DNA of 21,483 nucleotides, taken from positions 1 to 21,483 of the forward strand of contig DFFG01000089.1 in NCBI GenBank assembly GCA_002368795.1, given 5' to 3'. The notes below the pieces were generated by a model. It searched no databases, was not told the origin of the DNA, and worked only from the letters and a program-made list of their open reading frames with translations. Of the stretch, positions 6,143 to 15,886 are shown one piece after another. How positions within the stretch are numbered: the stretch's first letter is position 1; the number at the start of each line of letters is the position of its first letter. The position numbers were made by a program, and so were the translations under genes. This stretch comes from Eubacterium sp. UBA3782. GTDB taxonomy: Bacteria > Bacillota > Clostridia > Lachnospirales > Lachnospiraceae.

Positions 6143-8608
6143 TTATTTTACGGCAATTTTGTCAAGGTGCCAGATATCCTCTACATATTCCTCAATTGTA
6201 CGGTCGGAGCTGAATTTTCCGGCTTTCGCCACATTAAGGATCGCGCTCTTCGCCCATTCAGCCTCGCGGCGGTACTTGTCCTCGACTCTTTCCTGTGCAG
6301 CTGCATAGGACTTGAAGTCAGCAAGGATGAAGTATACGTCTGCACGGTTTCCGTTGCTCGGATACAGCAGAGAATTGTAGAGGTCGCGGAACAGCTCCAT
6401 GTCGCCGTGGGAGAATGTCCCGTTGATCAGCTGCATCAGGACCTGACGGATATCCGCGTCATTGTTGAAGTACTGCATCGGATCGTAGCCGCCCCAGCGC
6501 TCAAAATCGATGACCTGGTCAGAGGAAAGGCCGAAGACAAAGGCGTTCTCCTCGCCGACCTCTTCCACGATCTCAACGTTTGCGCCGTCCATGGTGCCCA
6601 GGGTAAGAGCGCCGTTCAGCATGAACTTCATGTTGCTGGTTCCGGACGCCTCCTTGCTGGCGGTGGAGATCTGCTCGGATACATCTGTCGCTGCAAAGAT
6701 CAGCTCTGCGTTGCTTACCCGGTAGTCCTCGATGAAGACGACCTTGATCTTGTTTTTGATGCTCTTGTCGTTGTTGATGACCTCGGCCACATTGTTGATC
6801 AGCTTGATGATCTTCTTTGCCCGCTCATAGCCCGCACTGGCCTTTGCGCCAAAGATGAAGGTTCTGGGATAGAAGGGCAGCTCCGGATGTGTCTTGACCT
6901 TGTTGTACAGATACATCACGTGCAGGATGTTCATCAGCTGTCTCTTGTACTCATGCAGACGTTTGACCTGTACATCAAAGATAGACCGGGGATCGATCTC
7001 GATGCCATTGTGCTCAAGCACATATTTTGCCAGGCGGACCTTGTTCTGGTACTTGATGTTCATGAATTCCGCCTGTGCCTTCTCGTCGCTGGCATAAAGC
7101 GCCAGACGATTCAGCTGCATCAGGTCGGTCGGCCACTCGCCGCCCACATGATCGGTGACCCAGGCTGCCAGCAGCGGATTGCCGTGCATCAGGAAACGGC
7201 GCTGGGTAATGCCGTTGGTCTTGTTGCTGAACTTCTCCGGCATCATCTCAAAGAAGTCGTGCAGTTCACGCTTCTTAAGGATCTCGGTATGAAGTCTTGC
7301 AACACCATTGACGGAGAATCCGCCGACGATGGCAAGGTTTGCCATGCGGACCATACCGTCGTAGATGATGGCCATGCTGCGGATCTTCTCCTCGCTGTTC
7401 TGGGGATACTGCCGGCGGATCTGGTCGCAGAACCGGCGGTTGATCTCCTCGACGATCTGATAGATACGGGGAAGCAGCTGGCTGAACAGCTCGATCGGCC
7501 ATTTCTCCAGAGCCTCGCTCATGATCGTATGGTTGGTGTAGGCACAGGTCTTTGTGACGACCTCCCAGGCCTCCTCCCACTCAAGGCCCTGCTCATCCAG
7601 AAGGATACGCATCAGCTCCGGCACGGCCAGTGTCGGATGGGTATCGTTCATATGGAAGCAGGCCTTCTCGTGCAGCTTGCGGATGTCATCGTGATGGCTC
7701 ATGTATTTCTCGACAGCGGTCTGCACACTGGCGGATACGAAGAAATACTGCTGTTTCAGACGCAGCTCCTTGCCTGCCATGTGGTTGTCGTTGGGGTACA
7801 GGACCTCGGTAATGGTGCGGGCCAGGTTCTCCTGCTCGACCGCCTTGTGGTAATCACCCTTGTCGAAGGAATCCAGTGAGAAATCATTGATAGCCTCTGC
7901 ATCCCAGATACGCAGGGTGTTGACGACATTGTTGTTGTAGCCGACGATCGGCAGATCGTAGGGGATGGCGCGAACGCTGGAATACCCCTCCTGATGATAG
8001 AAGTTTCTTCCGGTCTTCTCGTCATAGTCAACGGCAACGTAACCGCCGAACTTGATCTCCTTTGCATACTCAGGACGCTTCAGCTCGAACGGATAGCCGC
8101 CATCCTTGAGCCAGTTGTCCGGCTTCTCGACCTGATAGCCGTCCCGGATCTGCTGGCGGAACATACCGTAATGATAGCGGATACCGCATCCATAGGCACT
8201 GTATCCAAGGGTGGAAAGAGAATCCAGGAAGCAGGCGGCAAGTCTGCCAAGACCGCCGTTGCCGAGGGCGGGATCCCGCTCCTCGTCCTCGATCGCATTC
8301 AGATCGATGTCCAGCTCCTGCAGTGCCTTCTTGACTTCATCATAGGCCGTAAGCGCCAGAAGATTGTTGCCAAGATACCGTCCGGTCAGGAACTCCATGG
8401 ACATGTAGTAGACGATCTTCGGATCCTCTTCCTTCATGACCTGCTGGGTCTTCATCCAGTTGTCAATGATGACATCCTTGACCACCAGACATACCGCCTG
8501 GTAGATCTGGTGAGGAGTGGCCTCCTCCAGCGTTGTGCGGAACAGATTCTTGACCTCGGATCTGACTTCCTTTTTAAATGCTTCTTTTTTGAAAATCGGG
8601 TCTAACAT
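6143..8608 (-). CDS. glgP: Glycogen/starch (alpha-1,4-glucan) phosphorylase
   Basis: A full-length 821-residue GT35 phosphorylase. It releases glucose-1-phosphate from the non-reducing ends of glycogen or maltodextrin in the cytoplasm. The pyridoxal-phosphate lysine is Lys661 in SGTSNMKFMLNGA, followed by the conserved TLGTMDGANVEI. Other family signatures are EERDPALGNGGLGRLAACFLDS near residue 90, YHYGMFRQ, HMNDTHPTLAVPELMR, NGITQRRF and VKRLHEYKRQLMN. No other glycogen genes are in the window. It begins at ATG 8608 with a rather distant AAGGAAAGGAAA ribosome site, only 26 bp behind ileS, so it is probably cotranscribed with ileS. That pairing of a sugar-reserve enzyme with a tRNA synthetase is unusual and may simply be a local arrangement. 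Confidence 0.97.
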   Translation of the reverse strand: MLDPIFKKEAFKKEVRSEVKNLFRTTLEEATPHQIYQAVCLVVKDVIIDNWMKTQQVMKEEDPKIVYYMSMEFLTGRYLGNNLLALTAYDEVKKALQELDIDLNAIEDEERDPALGNGGLGRLAACFLDSLSTLGYSAYGCGIRYHYGMFRQQIRDGYQVEKPDNWLKDGGYPFELKRPEYAKEIKFGGYVAVDYDEKTGRNFYHQEGYSSVRAIPYDLPIVGYNNNVVNTLRIWDAEAINDFSLDSFDKGDYHKAVEQENLARTITEVLYPNDNHMAGKELRLKQQYFFVSASVQTAVEKYMSHHDDIRKLHEKACFHMNDTHPTLAVPELMRILLDEQGLEWEEAWEVVTKTCAYTNHTIMSEALEKWPIELFSQLLPRIYQIVEEINRRFCDQIRRQYPQNSEEKIRSMAIIYDGMVRMANLAIVGGFSVNGVARLHTEILKKRELHDFFEMMPEKFSNKTNGITQRRFLMHGNPLLAAWVTDHVGGEWPTDLMQLNRLALYASDEKAQAEFMNIKYQNKVRLAKYVLEHNGIEIDPRSIFDVQVKRLHEYKRQLMNILHVMYLYNKVKTHPELPFYPRTFIFGAKASAGYERAKKIIKLINNVAEVINNDKSIKNKIKVVFIEDYRVSNAELIFAATDVSEQISTASKEASGTSNMKFMLNGALTLGTMDGANVEIVEEVGEENAFVFGLSSDQVIDFERWGGYDPMQYFNNDADIRQVLMQLINGTFSHGDMELFRDLYNSLLYPSNGNRADVYFILADFKSYAAAQERVEDKYRREAEWAKSAILNVAKAGKFSSDRTIEEYVEDIWHLDKIAVK

Positions 8609-8634
8609 GCGATATAATTTCCTTTCCTTGCTCG

Positions 8635-11784
<3,150 letters not shown>

Positions 11785-11877
11785 ATATCGCCGTCCTCCT
11801 TAAGTTCAGGATCCTTTTTTGCAATCCTGCCTTGGCGCGCAAAGTGCTTATGCACCTTCCGTTTTCAGTAATAGGTT

Positions 11878-11907
11878 ATTATAATGAGCGTTTTTTCCTC
11901 TTGTCAA
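11878..11907 (-). promoter_or_regulatory. Consensus promoter of ileS
   Basis: On the minus strand: TTGACA (11907-11902), an 18-bp spacer and TATAAT (11883-11878), both hexamers exact. It starts 5 bp after the exonuclease stop. Transcription is expected from about 11870, giving an untranslated leader of about 86 nt with small hairpins (GTGC-ATAA-GCAC, and CAGGAT/ATCCTG) but no T-box motif. Confidence 0.85.
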
Positions 11908-11912
11908 GCCAT

Positions 11913-12866
11913 TCAGTGTGAACCGCGGCGTTTTCGCCGTCTTTTGGCTCTCAGCTCCTCTCGTTTCTCCCGGATCATCTCTGCCTCGAAGTCATTGCTG
12001 ACCTTTATGGTCTTGATCACGTACACCCGACCCTCCTCGGTATGGCGCATCCGGATCTTTCCCTTCATCAGGCCATGCTCCGGACAGACCGCCATGGCGT
12101 AGTAGTTTCTGGCGTTGACCGAGAACCAGTGAATCTTCTTGCGGGCCTTTCTGCCGCATCTGCAGCAGTAGGTGCCCAGGACCTCCGGATCCCGCATGGC
12201 ATCTTCCTTCGTGTCGAATTCGCAGGAGATATATTTGGAGTAGCCGTTGTATATGGCGTGGATCTCATCGGTCTTTGTCTTTGGGTTCTGGTACACATCG
12301 ATGGAATCATACGCCAGCATGACATCCATGTCGATCCTCTGGAACACCTCCGCCGTATACGCCGCGTCAGCAAGCGCCCGATGAAAGGCTTCTCCCTTTT
12401 CGAGTTCCAGGTAATCGACCGCATACTCCAGGGCTCTCCGGCTCTTCATGTCCTCGAACTGGACGGCAAAAAGCTTCTGCACATCATAGTAGTGGAAAGG
12501 TCCTTTCAGAAGCCGCAGCAGGTGATAATAATTCATGTTCCGCTGAAGCTCCGGAAGATCCACCGTCCCCCAGGTACAAAAGATCGAATCCGGACCGGCC
12601 CAGGCCAGAAAGGCGCGAACCGCATCCGGGAAATAATCGCCATGCTCAAGCTCTGACCGTGTCAGGTGAACGATCTCGCGCGTGCGGTAATTCAGTGTCT
12701 TGTAGACGACCGGGCGGACGATCCGCTGGAAGGTATCTACTACCTCCCGATCACTATTCAGTTTTACAGCTCCTATCTCAATGATCTCGAAGGGAAGCCG
12801 CTTCACCTCGCGTGCTTTGCCGTAAGGACTCTGGTTCCACTCCAGATCGAACACGATATAATTCAT
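11913..12866 (-). CDS. DEDDh-type 3'-5' exonuclease with C-terminal zinc-finger-like and basic tail
   Basis: This 317-residue protein opens with the RNase T/DnaQ-like exonuclease fold. DLEW (residues 7-10 or so) supplies the first Asp-Glu pair, the strand with WGTVDLPEL the second Asp, and HRALADAAYTAEV the terminal His-x4-Asp. This places it with KapD/Eri1-like exonucleases acting on RNA or DNA 3' ends. After about residue 230 come cysteines in YCCRCGRKARKK and CPEHG, which could bind zinc, and the protein ends in a strongly basic RRRKRR tail that should contact nucleic acid. The ATG at 12866 is preferred over a GTG 12 nt upstream because that GTG lies inside the AAAGGTG ribosome site. The gene has its own promoter at 12911-12939. 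The substrate is unknown. Confidence 0.85.
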   Translation of the reverse strand: MNYIVFDLEWNQSPYGKAREVKRLPFEIIEIGAVKLNSDREVVDTFQRIVRPVVYKTLNYRTREIVHLTRSELEHGDYFPDAVRAFLAWAGPDSIFCTWGTVDLPELQRNMNYYHLLRLLKGPFHYYDVQKLFAVQFEDMKSRRALEYAVDYLELEKGEAFHRALADAAYTAEVFQRIDMDVMLAYDSIDVYQNPKTKTDEIHAIYNGYSKYISCEFDTKEDAMRDPEVLGTYCCRCGRKARKKIHWFSVNARNYYAMAVCPEHGLMKGKIRMRHTEEGRVYVIKTIKVSNDFEAEMIREKREELRAKRRRKRRGSH

Positions 12867-12910
12867 ATGGTTGATCACCTTTGCGCTGTAAAATTGCTCA
12901 TACGGAGAAT

Positions 12911-12939
12911 ATCATACCATAAGACTGTCTGCAGTGCAA
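12911..12939 (-). promoter_or_regulatory. Promoter of the exonuclease gene
   Basis: On the minus strand: TTGCAC (12939-12934), a 17-bp spacer and TATGAT (12916-12911). It sits between the terminator at 12943-12996 and the gene. The -35 region and TGCAGACAG are shared with the promoter at 1365-1393. Confidence 0.65.
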
Positions 12940-12946
12940 AAGAAAA
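12925..12946. repeat. Copy 2 of the 22-bp promoter-associated repeat
   Basis: CTGTCTGCAGTGCAA followed by AAGAAAA, differing from the copy at 1379-1400 at one position. On the minus strand it provides the -35 part of the exonuclease promoter, and its A/T end merges with the T-tract of the adjacent terminator. Confidence 0.6.
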
Positions 12947-12996
12947 CGATCTGTCCTTTGGCACTTTCATGCCGGGAACAGATCGTCTTTTTTCCT
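12943..12996. terminator. Bidirectional intrinsic terminator behind the HD gene
   Basis: ACGATCTGT (12946-12954) and ACAGATCGT (12978-12986) form a perfect 9-bp outer stem. Inside, GGCA and TGCC form a second short stem. The plus strand continues CTTTTTT and the minus strand TTTTCTTTT, so it can stop transcription both ways. It is placed to end the C39/HD transcript. Confidence 0.8.
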
Positions 12997-13012
12997 TTTC
13001 TTCTATAATAAA

Positions 13013-13495
13013 TTAGCTGTCCTCTGACGACTCATGATAATGCCTGTGGAGGATCATCTCCTCGAAAGCACAGATCTTGTCCGCCAGGGTTACGATCCAT
13101 GCTTCCCTGCACCGCGGCAGATGGGTCAGGTTCAGCGGCCACATGTGGCTGTAAATGATATTTTTCTCCCGCTCATTCAGCTCAAACCGCTCCATGGCAT
13201 TGTTCAGTGCCGTCAGCGCATGGGTGGTCCCATGCTGATAGGCACCGATCGGAACCTGATGAAAATCGTACAGATAGTAGTCATGAAGGACGGCCCCCCG
13301 CAGCATAGACTCTTCATCCACCTTTAAGCGAAGTCCTTTTCCTATCTTATGGCTCATGCGGGCCACATGAAATACATGGTCATAGGTATTGCTGACCGTA
13401 TGCTGGCTGTATGCCCGCATCTTCCGGATCTCCGGTGCTTTTTTTATCTCTTCCAGTTTTTTCTGATAGCTGTCCAGTTCTATGTTTTTTGCCAT
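13013..13495 (-). CDS. Small HD-domain protein (putative phosphohydrolase)
   Basis: A 160-residue soluble protein with the HD superfamily pattern: His40 in NTYDHVFHV, the His71-Asp72 doublet in AVLHDYYLYDFH, further histidines in QHGTTHA and SHMWPL, and a late Asp139 in TLADKIC. Such domains bind one or two metals and hydrolyse phosphoester or phosphoanhydride bonds, often in nucleotides. The substrate here cannot be told. The ATG at 13495 follows AGGAGA. It lies 40 bp downstream of the C39-like gene and is followed by a strong terminator, so the two probably form a small operon. Confidence 0.8.
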   Translation of the reverse strand: MAKNIELDSYQKKLEEIKKAPEIRKMRAYSQHTVSNTYDHVFHVARMSHKIGKGLRLKVDEESMLRGAVLHDYYLYDFHQVPIGAYQHGTTHALTALNNAMERFELNEREKNIIYSHMWPLNLTHLPRCREAWIVTLADKICAFEEMILHRHYHESSEDS

Positions 13496-13535
13496 AAATG
13501 CCTGTCTCCTGGGCTATTCTTTGTCATCCGTATGT

Positions 13536-14315
13536 TCAGCCGTTTTTCGCCCGCACCGCATAAAAATGCGTAAAGCTCATATCTTCAACTGCAAGGTAGC
13601 GTGTCTCCCTTGCCCATCCGTCTGCGATCTCCAGATAGATCCGGTGATGCCGGTGATCCATACTTTCGACCTCCACGGCACCATAGCAGATCACATGGTG
13701 ATTTCCATAGCAGCTGTCGTGGTGAAGCTGCAGGTACAGAATGCTGCCTTCCTGGAGCGCCTCCAGATAATCCTCCGGTCCGCTGCCAAGACGCCGGCTG
13801 ACCGAAAAGCCTTCGATCCCCAGCTCCCGGAAGCAGGCCTTGATATATACCCCGGTCAGGATATCATAGGTTCCGCCAAAGGTATGCAGAATATCAGTAT
13901 TCCAGTAGATCCCCCTGCGCATGCCGACGCGGCTGACGCGCTCAAAGACCTTTGCTGCTGCAGGAAAATACCACACCAGCCCTTTCTTTGGCAGTTCTCC
14001 GCCAGTCCGGCCCTTTTCCCGGCCTTTTACGCCGTTCTCCACCGCAGACCGGGTCAGGATGTGGTATCTGCGGTTCAACGTGAGGATCATGTTGGTGATC
14101 GCTGTAGGCCCGCAATGACGAAAATAGGGATGCTCGCTGCTCTCAAACTGCTTTGTCGTACAGCTGCTCATCCACCGGCGCCATTCATTTCTGCGGTTGC
14201 GCACATGGCACGGCATATCAAGCCGCCTTTGTGCATCTGCAGCCGGGCTGATGATGGGCGGTGTCTTTTTTCGTTCCGGCAATATTCTTTTCACTGCTTC
14301 CTTCAGATCCGGCAT
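13536..14315 (-). CDS. Papain-fold C39-like cysteine protein, cytoplasmic, function unknown
   Basis: This 259-residue protein carries the core pattern of C39-type papain-like peptidases. Cys68 is in HCGPTAITNMI, a histidine (206 or 207) is in GNHHVICYGAVE and Asp232 is in EIADGWAR, so a Cys-His-Asp triad is complete in outline. There is no signal peptide, membrane segment or ABC-transporter domain, so it is not a bacteriocin exporter peptidase. A soluble protease, transglutaminase-like or amidase role is possible. The start at ATG 14315 follows AGAAAGGAAGGGG. The open frame extends 18 codons upstream without support. The HD-domain gene follows 40 bp later. The promoter is predicted at 14388-14416. 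Confidence 0.75.
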   Translation of the reverse strand: MPDLKEAVKRILPERKKTPPIISPAADAQRRLDMPCHVRNRRNEWRRWMSSCTTKQFESSEHPYFRHCGPTAITNMILTLNRRYHILTRSAVENGVKGREKGRTGGELPKKGLVWYFPAAAKVFERVSRVGMRRGIYWNTDILHTFGGTYDILTGVYIKACFRELGIEGFSVSRRLGSGPEDYLEALQEGSILYLQLHHDSCYGNHHVICYGAVEVESMDHRHHRIYLEIADGWARETRYLAVEDMSFTHFYAVRAKNG

Positions 14316-14387
14316 GGCCCCTTCCTTTCTGCTCCGAGCGGATTGTCCTCGTGGTGTTCTCCCGGTCACGAAGCCCTCTGCCCTCTT

Positions 14388-14416
14388 ATTTTAACACATC
14401 TGCCGGACGCTTCCAA
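14388..14416 (-). promoter_or_regulatory. Promoter of the C39-like/HD operon
   Basis: On the minus strand: TTGGAA (14416-14411), a 17-bp spacer and TAAAAT (14393-14388), with 4/6 and 5/6 matches. The 282-bp divergent region between the C39-like and SPFH genes holds this promoter and the opposite one at 14537-14565. Nothing else was recognised there. Confidence 0.55.
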
Positions 14417-14536
14417 GGGCCGGCATGAAGGGCAGCTTGCACCTCCGGGTGAGCATTTCCCTGCCACATGCGGAGCCTGCATCCATCACGTGCAGAACAT
14501 TCTTCATCACACATGGGGCATCTTTCCCTCATTGTC

Positions 14537-14565
14537 TGTATATTTTCACGATTCTATGGTATAAT
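14537..14565 (+). promoter_or_regulatory. Promoter of the SPFH gene (extended -10)
   Basis: TGTATA (14537-14542), a 17-bp spacer and TATAAT (14560-14565). The -35 is poor, but the -10 is exact and preceded by TGG, an extended -10 that can compensate. The distance to the start codon is about 30 bp. Confidence 0.65.
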
Positions 14566-14597
14566 AGCTGACAACAATAACCATGGAGGTAAATACA

Positions 14598-15644
14598 ATG
14601 CAAATTATTGGAATCCTTCTTCTAATTATTATTCTTGTTCTTCTTGCCAACATCCGCGTTGTTCCCCAGGCCAATGCATACGTCCTGGAACGGCTCGGAA
14701 AATACAAAGCAACCTGGGATGCCGGTCTTCATTTCAAGGTGCCGCTCATCGAGCGCGTAATCCGCAAGGTCTCCCTAAAGGAGCAGGTGCTGGACTTCCC
14801 GCCGCAGCAGGTTATTACAAAGGATAACATCTCTATGGCTGTGGACAGTGTCGTCTACTGCTACGTCTTTGATCCAAAGCTCTTTGTATACGGCGCAGAG
14901 AATCCGATCCTCGGTCTGCAGAATCTGGCAGCCACCACGCTCCGTAACATCATCGGTGAGATGGAGCTCGACCAGACCCTGACCAGCCGTGACCAGATCA
15001 ACGCAAAGCTGGAGAACATCCTTGATGAGGCGACCGATGCCTGGGGCATCAAGGTCACCCGTGTCGAGCTGAAAAACATCCAGCCGCCGGCAGAGATCGT
15101 CGAGATCATGTCCAAGCAGATGCGTGCCGAGCGTGAGCGCCGGCAGACCGTTCTGGAAGCACAGGCCCACAAGGAAGCTGTCGTCTCCAGAGCCGAGGGT
15201 GACAAGCAGGCCAAGATCCTGGCTGCCGAAGCTGAGCGTGATGCCCAGATCGCTCTGGCACAGGGCCGTGCCCGCTCGATCGAGCTGGTCTACGAGGCAG
15301 AGGCAGAAGGTCTGAAGCGTCTGAATGCCGCCCAGGTATCCGACTCCGTCCTCCGGCTCAAAGGCATCGAGGCTCTGAAGGATGTATCCGACGGCAGAGC
15401 CACCAAGATCTACATGCCCTCTGACCTGTCCAGCGTCATCGCAAGCCTTGGCGTAGCCGGAGAGGCTCTTGGCATCGGTGATTCGACTGCCATCGACAAA
15501 ACGGCAAAGCCGGCCCCCGCACTGGAGAACGATCCATGTGTGAACACAGAGACCGGAAAAGGCGGACGGGACGCTGCCTATGCCACCAGCGCCATCAATG
15601 CAAACATCACGAACCGCCGGCCCTTTGGTGTCGACGGCGACTAA
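14598..15644 (+). CDS. SPFH/band 7 (stomatin-like) membrane protein
   Basis: This 348-residue protein has one N-terminal hydrophobic segment (about residues 3-21). An SPFH/band 7 domain follows (VVPQANAYVLERLGKY, PLIERVIRKVSLKEQVLDFPPQQVITKDNI, VTRVELKNIQPP). Next is a long Ala/Glu/Arg-rich coiled coil (MRAERERRQTVLEAQAHKEAVVSRAEG and onward), then a short C-terminal tail. It resembles bacterial QmcA and stomatin-like proteins, which oligomerise on membranes and scaffold microdomains or modulate proteases. The NfeD partner often found beside such genes is absent on both sides. The start at ATG 14598, seven bases after GGAGGT, is preferred over an in-frame ATG at 14583 that overlaps the ribosome site. 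The long palindrome at 15674-15862 follows and could terminate it. Confidence 0.92.
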   Translation: MQIIGILLLIIILVLLANIRVVPQANAYVLERLGKYKATWDAGLHFKVPLIERVIRKVSLKEQVLDFPPQQVITKDNISMAVDSVVYCYVFDPKLFVYGAENPILGLQNLAATTLRNIIGEMELDQTLTSRDQINAKLENILDEATDAWGIKVTRVELKNIQPPAEIVEIMSKQMRAERERRQTVLEAQAHKEAVVSRAEGDKQAKILAAEAERDAQIALAQGRARSIELVYEAEAEGLKRLNAAQVSDSVLRLKGIEALKDVSDGRATKIYMPSDLSSVIASLGVAGEALGIGDSTAIDKTAKPAPALENDPCVNTETGKGGRDAAYATSAINANITNRRPFGVDGD

Positions 15645-15673
15645 AAATCCGGCAGTCCTGATATAAGTAAAAG

Positions 15674-15862
15674 GGGCAGCCGTTCACCTTTGCATGTGAT
15701 GCATAATTGTTCTTTCGGGAATCGCTCTCGCTCTGTCCTCGCGCAGCGGTGCTAAAGCGCAGGCCAGATGGAGTGAACCCCATCTGCCTGCGCTAAGAAC
15801 CGGCGCTGCGGATGTTCCCTTCAGAACATTTATGCAGCACATGCCTGGGTGGGCGGCTGCCC
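15674..15862. repeat. Long imperfect palindrome between convergent genes (about 190 bp)
   Basis: Two arms of about 48 nt face each other. From the outside inward they pair as GGGCAGCCG/CGGCTGCCC, TTCACC/GGTGGG (two G-U pairs), GCATGTG/CACATGC, TGCATAA/TTATGCA, TGTTCT/AGAACA and GGGAA/TTCCC, with mostly symmetric small internal loops. The centre holds a second strong hairpin, GCGCAGG..CAGATGG with CCATCTG..CCTGCGC. T-rich runs follow the outer stem on both strands, so it can act as a bidirectional terminator for the SPFH and Hcp-like genes. The 7-bp sequence ATATAAG flanks it in direct orientation (15661-15667 and 15873-15879), as a transposition footprint might. A miniature inverted-repeat element or structured RNA are alternatives. 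Confidence 0.8.
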
Positions 15863-15886
15863 TTTTCATTTTATATAAGCGGTATC

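Noticed and set aside
11785..11877. T-box riboswitch in the ileS leader
   Set aside because: The leader is only about 86 nt, has no AAGGUGG-like T-box sequence, and shows no specifier loop or terminator.
15674..15862. 6S RNA gene
   Set aside because: Length and overall hairpin shape are suggestive, but the near-perfect outer stem and lack of a clear open central bubble or promoter do not fit well; kept as a palindrome of unknown role.
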